From Candidatus Omnitrophota bacterium (GTDB lineage: Bacteria > Hinthialibacterota > Hinthialibacteria > Hinthialibacterales > Hinthialibacteraceae): 37,046 bases of DNA. The notes beneath the pieces were generated by a model. The model was not told the DNA's origin and did no database searches. It saw only the letters and a program-made list of their open reading frames with translations. This document shows, one piece after another, positions 14,772 through 22,224 of this stretch; the stretch's first letter is position 1; each line of letters starts with the position of its first letter. The position numbers and the translations under genes are program-made. The stretch lies in assembly GCA_003598175.1 (NCBI GenBank), contig QZKN01000061.1:1-37046 (forward strand), in the 5' to 3' direction.

Positions 14772-14814
14772 AAGAAGTGGATTGTTCTTCATTTTTTTAA
14801 TCCGATGGAGTGAT

Positions 14815-15459
14815 ATGACAAAAAAATACGGATTTACATTGATCGAACTCCTCATTGTTGTCGCGATTATCGGCATTCTGGCGGCTATCGCGGTTCCCAA
14901 TTTTCTGAACGCACAGGTTCGCGCCCGGGTTGCCCGCGGCAAGGCGGATATCCGCACGATGGAAAACGTCGTGATGATGTATATGCTCGACAACAACAAC
15001 CAACGCCCCATCGACTGCGACGATCCCGGCTCGGCCACGTACCTCGGCGGACTCGGTTGCGGAACCGAATCCAACGGCGCGCCCGCGGACATCAAAGGCG
15101 TCCCGGAATTTTCCTTTGCGCCGCGATTCATGAGTTTCAGCCAGCTGCGCATTTTCACCACGCCGATCTCTTACATGTCCGGCACGCAAATGCAGGACGC
15201 TTTCGGCTCCAACTGCGCCCTCACGTACAACACCCGCTATTCGGGGCAGGCCTCGCAGGCGGAAAGTTACACGTTTTCGGTGCTCGGACCCGATAAAATG
15301 ACCGGCGATTGGGGATTCTTCTTCAGCCCCGGCGGCAATCCGAACGGGCTGCAGTATGATTCCTCGAACGGATTATCATCCCGCGGCGATATTTTTGTTT
15401 CCAATGTCTTCAGCGATATCGATTCGAGTCGGATGCGGGGGGGGCGGCTCAGTTATTGA
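14815..15459 (+). CDS. Type II secretion/type IV pilus pseudopilin
   Basis: A 214-residue prepilin. A short basic leader (MTKKYG) precedes the canonical FTLIELLIVVAIIGI N-terminus, methylated at phenylalanine after cleavage by a PilD-type peptidase, and LAAIAVPNFLNAQVRARVAR. The globular part (about residues 40-214) carries several cysteines and asparagines and a C-terminal tail with GPDK, GDWGFFF and YDSSNGLSSRGDIF. A DAF motif replaces the DPF seen in the paralogue. Genes of this type occur in many copies in Sumerlaeota- or Hydrogenedentota-like genomes. The start is set at the ATG preceding the leader; ATGGAG (14805-14810) is four bases upstream. No ORF for a matching secretion ATPase is in the window. 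Confidence 0.9.
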   Translation: MTKKYGFTLIELLIVVAIIGILAAIAVPNFLNAQVRARVARGKADIRTMENVVMMYMLDNNNQRPIDCDDPGSATYLGGLGCGTESNGAPADIKGVPEFSFAPRFMSFSQLRIFTTPISYMSGTQMQDAFGSNCALTYNTRYSGQASQAESYTFSVLGPDKMTGDWGFFFSPGGNPNGLQYDSSNGLSSRGDIFVSNVFSDIDSSRMRGGRLSY

Positions 15460-15473
15460 GGATGGAAGGAGTC

Positions 15474-15716
15474 TCACTTTAAATTCACCTTTCCAAAGGC
15501 TTCCGCAATATCATTTGGCAAAGGATCATCAAAATTATCTTTGATGATAAGATCAGGAATCGCGCCCGGCTTGCGATGTTCTTTTCTGGTTTGGAATCTC
15601 AGTATATGCAGTCGCGCTTCGATATCATCTTTTTTTATTATGATTTCTTCACCTGCGTGTGCTTTGTCGATGAGTTTTGACAAATTATTTTCTGCTTCGT
15701 GAATGTCTACCAGCAT
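15474..15716 (-). CDS. Phd/YefM family antitoxin (orphan)
   Basis: An 80-residue Phd-type antitoxin. The N-terminal DNA-binding half (MLVDIHEAENNLSKLIDKAHAGEEIIIKK) is canonical and the C-terminal half (KEHRKPGAIPDLIIKDNFDDPLPNDIAEAF) matches the toxin-binding tail of VapB/Phd antitoxins that pair with PIN toxins. AAGGA lies eight bases before the ATG at 15716; the longer frame to 15758 has no ribosome site. No toxin follows: 14 bases beyond the stop lies the convergent pseudopilin gene. It is therefore either an orphan regulator or a remnant after toxin loss. A truncated sigma-factor gene lies 46 bases upstream on the same strand. Confidence 0.85.
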   Translation of the reverse strand: MLVDIHEAENNLSKLIDKAHAGEEIIIKKDDIEARLHILRFQTRKEHRKPGAIPDLIIKDNFDDPLPNDIAEAFGKVNLK

Positions 15717-15762
15717 GATCGTTTTCCTTTTATTTCCGTCGAGTAGGATGTATCTCACCTTT

Positions 15763-15987
15763 TCAGAGCGGTAAAGAGGGGAAAAGTGGATTTTTCACAT
15801 GATAGGTTCCGGAACGCAGAGCGCCCACGAAATCGATCAATACGTCCTGCACCACATCCGCGGAATCCGTTACATTGGCGAGCAGAGAATACCCGAGCCG
15901 CAGCAAATCGTTCGAATACGATTCGAAGAGTTCTGCGAACGCCGCCGGATCTCCCGCCGCCAATCCCCGTTCCAATTTTTGGTCCAT
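15763..15987 (-). pseudogene. Truncated ECF sigma-70 factor (region 2 only)
   Basis: The 74-residue frame begins as an ECF sigma factor (AAFAELFESYSNDLLRLGYSLL and then DSADVVQDVLIDFVGAL, the regions 2.1-2.2 pattern), then loses similarity near SGTYHVKNP and stops. Regions 2.3-2.4 and 4 are missing, and nothing resembling them appears in the following DNA, which instead holds the orphan antitoxin. AAGG eight bases before the ATG marks a normal start. The fragment is probably non-functional. The replaced 3' half suggests an insertion or deletion event that also left the antitoxin. Confidence 0.75.
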
Positions 15988-16368
15988 GAAACCAACCTTA
16001 TTTACAAGACGTATGGTTGCCGGAATGCTTTCTCATCAATCTATTACGCAAGTTTCGGGAAAAGGGTAGCAAAAAAAAGGTTTGATCGACTTGCGAGATT
16101 GATTTTATCATAGGTTGGAGGAGGAGAGAGTTTTCTCGGATCCAGCATGAAAAAATACATCCTTGAAATCGTGATGGAACAGAATAGAAGGATGATGATT
16201 GTATGACTGCATCATACGCCCATCGCCAAATGGCCTCGCTATTGATTTCTTTTCGTTTTACTATTTTATTAATTTTGCAAAAGATGACTCACAACCGGTT
16301 TTTTGGGATTGGTCAAGCTATCATGCCATGGAATGCCAAAGAGAAATTGTTTTCCGTCGGGAATGGCA
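15988..16368. other. Non-coding gap upstream of the truncated sigma gene
   Basis: 381 bases without a credible gene. Short frames (for example 19 codons from 16147) have no family resemblance, and a GGAGGAG motif around 16116-16122 is too far from any start to be useful. I see no tRNA, terminator or clear repeat here. It is flanked by two pseudogene/paralogue loci and may be decayed coding DNA. Confidence 0.4.
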
Positions 16369-16998
16369 TCAAAATCCCCAATTTTTTCCGGTGAAATAGA
16401 TATCGTAAGTGGGATCCGGCTTTTGATTAAACCGCCAGCAGAACCACAAATCGCCATTGCTGGCGAGTCCGTTGGACGTGTTGTAACCGATGGCGTGGTT
16501 GTTCGGATGCCAGTCGCCGTTGTCGCTGTCCGGTCCGGCGGCGGCCAGGATCCCCCAGGTTCCGCCTGTATTCGAGCAGTCGCGATCTTCGTAGGCATAA
16601 AAACACCCTTTTCCAAAAGGATCAATCGGAATGGACGAGATATAATTCACCGGCGTAGTCAAAACCATATACACCTGGCCGGAAAAATGGTTATCGCCCG
16701 TGCCGACATTGCTGATGCCCACCTGTGAAGGCCGGACGCCAAACCATTCGCCGGTGAAACAACAATCCGAACTGCCGTCGCAGTCATTGCCATCGATCAA
16801 CCATTTTCCCGAATCCATGTGAAAAATCTCGACCTGTTCCCGCAACATGCGAATATCCGCCTGGGTGCGCGCCACTTTCGCGCGAACCTGCGCATTGAGA
16901 AAGTTGGGAACGGCAATGGCGGCCAAAATCCCGATAATCGCCACGACAATTAATAATTCAATTAATGTAAAAGCTCTGTATTTATAAATTTTATACAT
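16369..16998 (-). CDS. Type II secretion/type IV pilus pseudopilin (paralogue)
   Basis: A 209-residue prepilin, a paralogue of the gene at 14815. The leader MYKIYKYRA is followed by FTLIELLIVVAIIGI and LAAIAVPNFLNAQVRAKVAR, nearly identical to the other copy. The globular part has DPFGKGC, several cysteine pairs, AAAGPDSDNGDW and YNTSNGLASNGDLWF. The length and C-terminal GPD/SNG/GD motifs match the paralogue, so both may enter the same pseudopilus or be alternative minor subunits. AAAGGG lies about nine bases before the ATG at 16998; a longer frame to 17070 is less likely because it extends through a terminator-like hairpin. It is downstream of the 639-residue exported protein and separated by a partial terminator. 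Confidence 0.9.
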   Translation of the reverse strand: MYKIYKYRAFTLIELLIVVAIIGILAAIAVPNFLNAQVRAKVARTQADIRMLREQVEIFHMDSGKWLIDGNDCDGSSDCCFTGEWFGVRPSQVGISNVGTGDNHFSGQVYMVLTTPVNYISSIPIDPFGKGCFYAYEDRDCSNTGGTWGILAAAGPDSDNGDWHPNNHAIGYNTSNGLASNGDLWFCWRFNQKPDPTYDIYFTGKNWGF

Positions 16999-17025
16999 GC
17001 CGATTTGCCCTTTGATTACATTATG

Positions 17026-17065
17026 AAAAGGGGGAGAATGATCTCTGAGAGAAGCACTCTCCCCC
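17026..17065 (-). terminator. Attenuator-like terminator between the exported protein and pseudopilin genes
   Basis: On the minus strand, GGGGGAGA (17058-17065) pairs perfectly with TCTCCCCC (17030-17037) across a 20-base loop, followed by TTTT (17026-17029). It lies 18 bases after the stop of the 639-residue gene and 28 bases before the pseudopilin start, so it would lower, not abolish, pseudopilin expression. Confidence 0.6.
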
Positions 17066-17082
17066 TGCATACGTTCATCGTA

Positions 17083-19002
17083 TTAGAAAACACTCCAGTC
17101 GGCGACATGAGTCGGAGACACCGTGGGCAATTCGAATGGGATGGAAATCAACGTTCCCGTTCCCGCGTCGCCGCCGGTGTATTCATTGGCGGCGGTATCG
17201 GCGGAGAACGCGCCGTCGACGACCGAATGGCGATTGTTCATCGATACATGTTCCACCAAACCTGAGTAGAACGAATCGGCGGAGCCGGCGAGCCAGGAGC
17301 GCAGAGCGCCGCCGTTGATGCCGACTTCTTCCGTCCAGTTTTCGAGCGAGCCCATCTCGAAATCGGAATTGGGGAAAGCCAGACGGGCTTCTTTGCCGTC
17401 CCATACGAAGAAATCGTCAACGCACATCCAGCCATAACTGCCGCGCGATGGTCCCATTGTATCCTCAACATAAATTTGCGCCATTTTGCCTTGATGTTCG
17501 GGTTTGATGTAGAACCGAAATTCGGGATACGACCACAAATCCATGTTGCTGGTGTTCAGATTTTGCCCCATGCCTTGATGAGTTTGCGCGTACACGTAAT
17601 CTCCCGGTCCCTCGAAGGTTCCATCGCCGTTCACATCCACGTTAAGAGCGACGTAGCCGCGTTCGCGTGAACTTCCGTTGCTGGTGTAGCGTTCACGGGC
17701 GCTGCCTTGCGCCGCGGCAAACTGCAGAAACACGCTTTCCGCCGGATTGGGAATGGATTCGATGACAAATACGTCGGAAGTCAGTTTCACACCGGTAAAG
17801 ATGCGATCCGCCTCCGTGTAACCCGCCGTGCCCACGTAGGTGCGGCCGGAAAACATACTACCGTGGCAGGCTTTGTCAAAGAAATAGACGCTGCCGATGT
17901 CGGTGGAAGTAACTGTCCAGCCGGGAATGGCGCCGGAAGGATGTTCGTTCCATTCCAACGCCTCTTCGGAAAACCATGCGATGGCGTTGGGATCTTCTGC
18001 GGGGGTGGGAATGCCATCGTCGAAACCGCCGTTTTTAATAACGTCCAAATTCCAATTCATGCGAAAACTGTCCATCCCCACATGAAAAATCCTGGAATTA
18101 TCAATTGCGACAACTTGAGCGCGGCGACCTTCCAGGCCGGAAGTGTTAAAGAAAACCGGATGGATTTGATTGCGAATGGAACTCGATGTTCCGCCGATAA
18201 AACCGGTCAGCGGGATGTCTGTTCCCTCGTCATACACGCCGTTCGGATTCTGCGTTGCCGTTCCGACGTCGATAAAAACGCCGCTGGCGTTGTCGCTGCC
18301 GCCCGCGCCGGATTTATTCCACAATTCGGAGCCGCCGCCGGACACCATGCCATAAATGAAGCTGCTGGGTGGAGTCAGAGGAAACGCGTTCGATTCGATC
18401 ACCACCGTTTCCGCCGATGCGCCTGTCGCTGGCGTGGTCGTTGTACTCAGGAATTTTGTGCTATACAGTGAAAACTGCCCGGAAGTATCCGTTTGAATGA
18501 GAGCGGCGGGATCGCGTAAACTCCCGGATACGATCGTCCATCCGTTTAGAGGCGGGTCATCCTCAAACCATCCATTCGGCACCAAATTGGGCACGACCTT
18601 GCCGTCCGCATAATTCAGGCGAATGGCGTTGATGGCCATATAATATTCCGTGCTGTTATCGACAATGCGGATTTTGGCCATTTTTCCGGCGTCGAAGTCC
18701 AGGCGGATGTAAAATCGCCGCCAATTCAAGGGAGCGACCGTACTCGCATTATCACGACCGAGAAATTCGGAGCCTTCCTGCGAGAGCCAGCGATCGATGG
18801 TCCCATCGGCACCTAAATCCACGCCGATGTCAAAGACATTTGGTTCCATGCGGGGATAGGGGATGGCGCCGTCGCTGTCGCCGATTCCATTCGTGCAAAG
18901 GTCAATCCACAAAAAGGTCGGTGGATTGCCCGAATTGTTCGTGGCCGTCCAGGCCGGAAACGCCACAAATAACGCGATTAGGATTACCAAACCGTTCTTC
19001 AT
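17083..19002 (-). CDS. Large exported protein with three repeated modules
   Basis: A 639-residue protein with a Sec signal peptide (MKNGLVILIALFVAFPAWTA). It has three repeats of about 200 residues. Each contains a segment like GKMAKIRIVDN...AINAIRLN and then NG(W/G)F(E/D)D...GWT (starting near residues 95, 285 and 495). The pattern resembles beta-sandwich carbohydrate-binding or galactose-binding-like domains, often found on surface proteins. Calcium-loop-like stretches DLGADGTID (62-70) and DVNGDGTFEGPGD (456-468) may stabilise the fold. AAAGGAG precedes the ATG. A pseudopilin gene follows on the same strand, suggesting surface export or display through a type II-like pathway. There is no catalytic motif, so adhesion or polysaccharide binding is a guess. 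Confidence 0.8.
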   Translation of the reverse strand: MKNGLVILIALFVAFPAWTATNNSGNPPTFLWIDLCTNGIGDSDGAIPYPRMEPNVFDIGVDLGADGTIDRWLSQEGSEFLGRDNASTVAPLNWRRFYIRLDFDAGKMAKIRIVDNSTEYYMAINAIRLNYADGKVVPNLVPNGWFEDDPPLNGWTIVSGSLRDPAALIQTDTSGQFSLYSTKFLSTTTTPATGASAETVVIESNAFPLTPPSSFIYGMVSGGGSELWNKSGAGGSDNASGVFIDVGTATQNPNGVYDEGTDIPLTGFIGGTSSSIRNQIHPVFFNTSGLEGRRAQVVAIDNSRIFHVGMDSFRMNWNLDVIKNGGFDDGIPTPAEDPNAIAWFSEEALEWNEHPSGAIPGWTVTSTDIGSVYFFDKACHGSMFSGRTYVGTAGYTEADRIFTGVKLTSDVFVIESIPNPAESVFLQFAAAQGSARERYTSNGSSRERGYVALNVDVNGDGTFEGPGDYVYAQTHQGMGQNLNTSNMDLWSYPEFRFYIKPEHQGKMAQIYVEDTMGPSRGSYGWMCVDDFFVWDGKEARLAFPNSDFEMGSLENWTEEVGINGGALRSWLAGSADSFYSGLVEHVSMNNRHSVVDGAFSADTAANEYTGGDAGTGTLISIPFELPTVSPTHVADWSVF

Positions 19003-19372
19003 ACTTCTTCTCCTTTTTAATTAGAATAAGGGCGATTATCTACACCCCGTCATATTTCCACAGGAAACGGATTACCGCGTCCTTTTCGGAAACAAAACCG
19101 AAACGCCGGTTTTTTTATTGTATTACAAATTCTTATCAAAGCTCTAGAGGACTCCCATATAAAACCGATTGAGATTGCAGAGAAAAATCCCTGGTGAACG
19201 GCAGCCGGCGTCGTAATTCCGTTGGTTGTATTTTATAACACGGGAATATTACATCTGTGTGGGAGCGCGGTTAGGATTGAGTGAAAACGAGCGGGAACAT
19301 CCAACCACGACAAAGGAATATACGCATTTGCGGACAAATTGTTCACGCAACAGCGCTTTTACGGATATTCGG
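19003..19372. other. Non-coding gap between phosphoesterase and exported-protein genes
   Basis: 370 bases without a credible gene. It should contain the terminator of the phosphoesterase unit and the promoter of the exported protein (both minus strand). A terminator-like stem AAAACCG-CGGTTTT (19094-19113) is the only clear element. TACAAT-like -10 sequences on the minus strand near 19121-19126 are possible promoter elements but have no good -35. Confidence 0.4.
19094..19116. terminator. Possible bidirectional terminator
   Basis: AAAACCG (19094-19100) pairs with CGGTTTT (19107-19113) around a 6-base loop, with a T-run continuing on the plus strand and a shorter one on the minus strand. It is about 260 bases past the stop of the phosphoesterase gene, so the assignment is tentative. 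Confidence 0.3.
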
Positions 19373-20128
19373 TTAATAGCCGACTAAAAGGCGGGTTGCT
19401 AGAATATCCGGCAGATGCGTTTCCCGCACATGCCGCGCTTCTTTTTCCACATCGTAAGGAATACGATGGAAAGTCACGCTCATTTCCTCCGAGTCCAGCA
19501 CGGCGTAGGCGGCGCGCGGATCGCCGTCGCGGGGTTGTCCCAGACTGCCGGGATTGATCAGGTAGCGTTTATTGTTTTCCAGCGTGATTTTCACTTTTTC
19601 GCCGTAAATAGTTTCCATTTGAATCGGCTCCGTCCGGCCGGGATGTGGATTCTGCGTATAAATCCTGGGAACGTGGGTGTGGCCGAAAAAGCCAAGGTTC
19701 GTTTGCAGGGCGGAGAAGGCTCGTTCCGCCTCTTCGTCGCTGTTCATATAAGAAAAAATCTCCGGATTGAAAAAATTCGCATGGGTCACGTCAAAGAGTC
19801 CGTCAAAATGTAACGTATAGGGAAACCGGCTGATCGTCTTTCGGTTTTGATCATGGATTGTCGCACTTTGCCATTCAATGGCTTTCCGCGCAACGTGGTT
19901 AAAGGTCTCGCGTTCGATGGGATTGAGGATGGCCAATTCATGATTGCCCATGACGGCGGGAATATCCCGTTTTTGAATCATTTCAATGCATTCGTTCGGA
20001 TGAGCGGCGTAACCGACGATATCTCCGAGACATATCCGTTTTATGTTCTTTAAGGGATCGGTGAGAAGAAAAAAGGTTTTCAAGGCTTCTAAATTGCTAT
20101 GGATATCACCAAAAATCACATATTTCAT
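19373..20128 (-). CDS. Metallophosphoesterase (calcineurin-like)
   Basis: A 251-residue calcineurin-like phosphoesterase with all metal-binding motifs: GDIHSN (7-12), GDIVGY (35-40), GNHE (61-64), H116 in VTHANFF, GHTH (149-152), followed by the NPGSLGQPRDGDPRAAY motif of the YfcE/MJ0936-like subgroup. It probably hydrolyses a phosphomonoester or phosphodiester using two bound metals. The gene begins six bases after the stop of the TPR-kinase gene and is on the same strand. Such an arrangement makes it a candidate antagonist of that kinase, but this subgroup includes general phosphodiesterases and diadenosine tetraphosphatases, so a phosphoprotein role is only a hypothesis. Confidence 0.88.
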   Translation of the reverse strand: MKYVIFGDIHSNLEALKTFFLLTDPLKNIKRICLGDIVGYAAHPNECIEMIQKRDIPAVMGNHELAILNPIERETFNHVARKAIEWQSATIHDQNRKTISRFPYTLHFDGLFDVTHANFFNPEIFSYMNSDEEAERAFSALQTNLGFFGHTHVPRIYTQNPHPGRTEPIQMETIYGEKVKITLENNKRYLINPGSLGQPRDGDPRAAYAVLDSEEMSVTFHRIPYDVEKEARHVRETHLPDILATRLLVGY

Positions 20129-20134
20129 CTCAGA

Positions 20135-21955
20135 TTACCATGGCCTCATGGAAAGACGTTTTGCTTGAATAGTGCGTTTCAAAACCTCCACTTCCGCCCC
20201 CAGTTCTTCCGCGCGGAGAGCGTATTGCCACGCGTCTTCGTAACGCCGCAGGCGAAAATGCAAATCGGACAAATCCGCATAAAACGAATGATCTCCCTCG
20301 CCGGTCATCGCGGCGATATTCCATGCTTCGGCCGCGGTAATTAAATCCTGATTTTTGAGATAGATTTCTCCCAACCGAAACCAGGCTTCGAACGATTTCG
20401 GCTGATGCTCCTCCGCGCGTCTGGCCCAGCGCAATGCCTCACGTTTATCATGGAGGCGAAGGCATATGTGAGCCGCTCGCAGGATGAGTTCGACGTCATC
20501 CTTTTTTTGGGCAAGAGCGGACAGCAGCGCTTCCCGTTCTTTTCGGAGGTCTCCGAGATGGCTGTATACATCGGCCAACAAAATATAGAGTTCGAACGAA
20601 TTCGATACAGTACACATGCCTTCCAGCAAGGTTTGTTCCGCTTTCAGAAAGTTATGGAGTCGGATATAGAGTTTTGTCAATTCTTCGTAGGCGGAAGTGC
20701 GGGACGGATCGATGCGAACCGCTTCGTGCAGGCAATTCAATCCTTCATTTTTCTGGTCGCGCGCCAAGTAGGTTTTTCCCAACCATTCGTACAGTTCCGC
20801 ACTTTCCGGCGGATACGATTTGGCTTTGTTGAAACATTCCAGCGCTTTTGAAAAATCCTGTTTCTGAAAGTGGATTTTCCCTCGATACAACCAGATCTCC
20901 TGCCGCAAGGGATCGATCTCCGCGGCTTTATCCAATTCCTCGAGCGCTTCAGGAAACCGTTGAAGCAATGCAAAAGAGAGCGCCCGTTCCACATATTCCT
21001 CTGCCTTCAGGGGATTTTCATTCACAAAAATAATCGGTTTTTCCGCGGTCAACTGTTCAAAATGGATGATCAATTCGTCGCAAAGGGATTGAAAGTCGGG
21101 AAAGCGTTCTTCCGGTTTTTTGTTCATGCAAATGAGAATGATGGAGGAAAACGTGGAGGAAATGCCGGGATTCATTTTCAAGGGGGAAAGAGGGATTTCC
21201 CGCAGATGCGCGACGATATGCTCCTCCACGGTTTCTTTATAAAAAGGAAGGCGTTTGGTGGCCAGGTGGTAGAGAATACATCCGAACGAATAGATATCCG
21301 AGCGCACATCCAACGGTTTGCACAGACATTGTTCCGGCGAGGCAAATGCAGGCGTGCCTTCCATGCGTCCGGCCAGTTCCAGCGGGCGTATTTTTTCCTG
21401 CCATTTGTATTTCGAATCGGTGGTGGATTGCGAATCGATTTGTTCCCATCTCAAGGTCATTCCGAAATCGGAAATTTTGGGGATTTTATCCGTTCCGATC
21501 AGGATGTTCTCGGATTTCAAATCCCGATGCACAAAATTGGGAAAGACGCGGCCGGCGTGTATTATTCCATTGCACATATGGATGCCAAACTGCAGCATCT
21601 CTTTCTCCGTCGGAACGTGAGTAAACAGGAAATCCTTTAACGTTGCGCCGCGCGGATTGTCCGGAATCACTCGTTCGAGAAACAAATGCGGTTTATTCTG
21701 AATGAATTGGATGGAATAGGCGCGGACGATATTGGGATGACTGCCAAGTTGAATCCACATCAGCGCTTCGTCAACAAAACACTGCCGGTTTTTTTCCGAA
21801 CAAAAAAAACGGTCGTCGAACGTCTTGATCGCAATCGGTTTTTGGGTCCGGACATCCGTTGTGAGATATACGATGCCCATGGCTCCTTTTCGAATTTCAT
21901 CAATCCGAAAACGATCTTCGATCAACTCGCCGGTCAAGAAAGAATCCACATTCAT
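20135..21955 (-). CDS. Ser/Thr protein kinase with C-terminal TPR repeats
   Basis: A 606-residue Hanks-type kinase. Landmarks are a glycine-rich loop KGAMGIVY (23-30), catalytic lysine K44 in IAIKTF, HRDLKSEN (143-150), DFG (163-165) and SPE (206-208); all catalytic residues are present, so the kinase is predicted active. The kinase domain ends near residue 300. The remainder is at least seven TPR repeats (for example ALEELDKAAEIDP and ALECFNKAKSYPP) to the C-terminus. No transmembrane helix is seen, so it is cytoplasmic. Only a short GAGGA lies just before the ATG. The metallophosphoesterase gene follows after six bases. Such kinase-TPR proteins, common in Planctomycetes and relatives, typically assemble partner proteins; the substrate is unknown. 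Confidence 0.9.
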   Translation of the reverse strand: MNVDSFLTGELIEDRFRIDEIRKGAMGIVYLTTDVRTQKPIAIKTFDDRFFCSEKNRQCFVDEALMWIQLGSHPNIVRAYSIQFIQNKPHLFLERVIPDNPRGATLKDFLFTHVPTEKEMLQFGIHMCNGIIHAGRVFPNFVHRDLKSENILIGTDKIPKISDFGMTLRWEQIDSQSTTDSKYKWQEKIRPLELAGRMEGTPAFASPEQCLCKPLDVRSDIYSFGCILYHLATKRLPFYKETVEEHIVAHLREIPLSPLKMNPGISSTFSSIILICMNKKPEERFPDFQSLCDELIIHFEQLTAEKPIIFVNENPLKAEEYVERALSFALLQRFPEALEELDKAAEIDPLRQEIWLYRGKIHFQKQDFSKALECFNKAKSYPPESAELYEWLGKTYLARDQKNEGLNCLHEAVRIDPSRTSAYEELTKLYIRLHNFLKAEQTLLEGMCTVSNSFELYILLADVYSHLGDLRKEREALLSALAQKKDDVELILRAAHICLRLHDKREALRWARRAEEHQPKSFEAWFRLGEIYLKNQDLITAAEAWNIAAMTGEGDHSFYADLSDLHFRLRRYEDAWQYALRAEELGAEVEVLKRTIQAKRLSMRPW

Positions 21956-22224
21956 TCCTCAATCCGAAATAGAACTCGCCATATCATGGCTATAGCTTAG
22001 CCTGAAATTGTTGGTTGATTAAGAGTGTATGGATAGGGTATGAGCTTTCGGGTATAGGGGATTGGGATTCAGGGGATAAGAGGAGCGGCAAGGGCAATGT
22101 ATTTTCTGCCCTTGTGGGGATCACGGTAAACTCCCCACGCGGAGGAGGGTAGAGCAAGCGTCCTCGCTTGCATTGCCAGCACAGGCGCGACGCCGGTTGC
22201 ACCCGAATCAAGAGAGATCGATTA
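21956..22224. other. Intergenic region with three hairpins
   Basis: About 270 bases between glnE and the kinase gene with no gene. It holds a CAAGGGCA...TGCCCTTG stem (22089-22114), a GTGGGGA...TCCCCAC stem directly after it (22114-22138) and a GCAAGCG-TCCT-CGCTTGC hairpin (22154-22171). No good promoter for the kinase gene could be assigned. Confidence 0.5.
22089..22171. repeat. Cluster of dispersed hairpin repeats
   Basis: Three stem-loops in 83 bases: an 8-bp stem at 22089-22096/22107-22114, a 7-bp stem at 22114-22120/22132-22138 and a 7-bp stem at 22154-22160/22165-22171. The first matches the arm of the padR-leader hairpin (5003-5028) and the last matches the size class of the 10308-10351 hairpins. 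A structured mobile or regulatory repeat is likely. Confidence 0.55.

Noticed and set aside
16147..16206. A 19-codon frame beginning MKKYIL
   Set aside because: Short, no near ribosome site and no similarity; only a faint resemblance to pseudopilin leaders.
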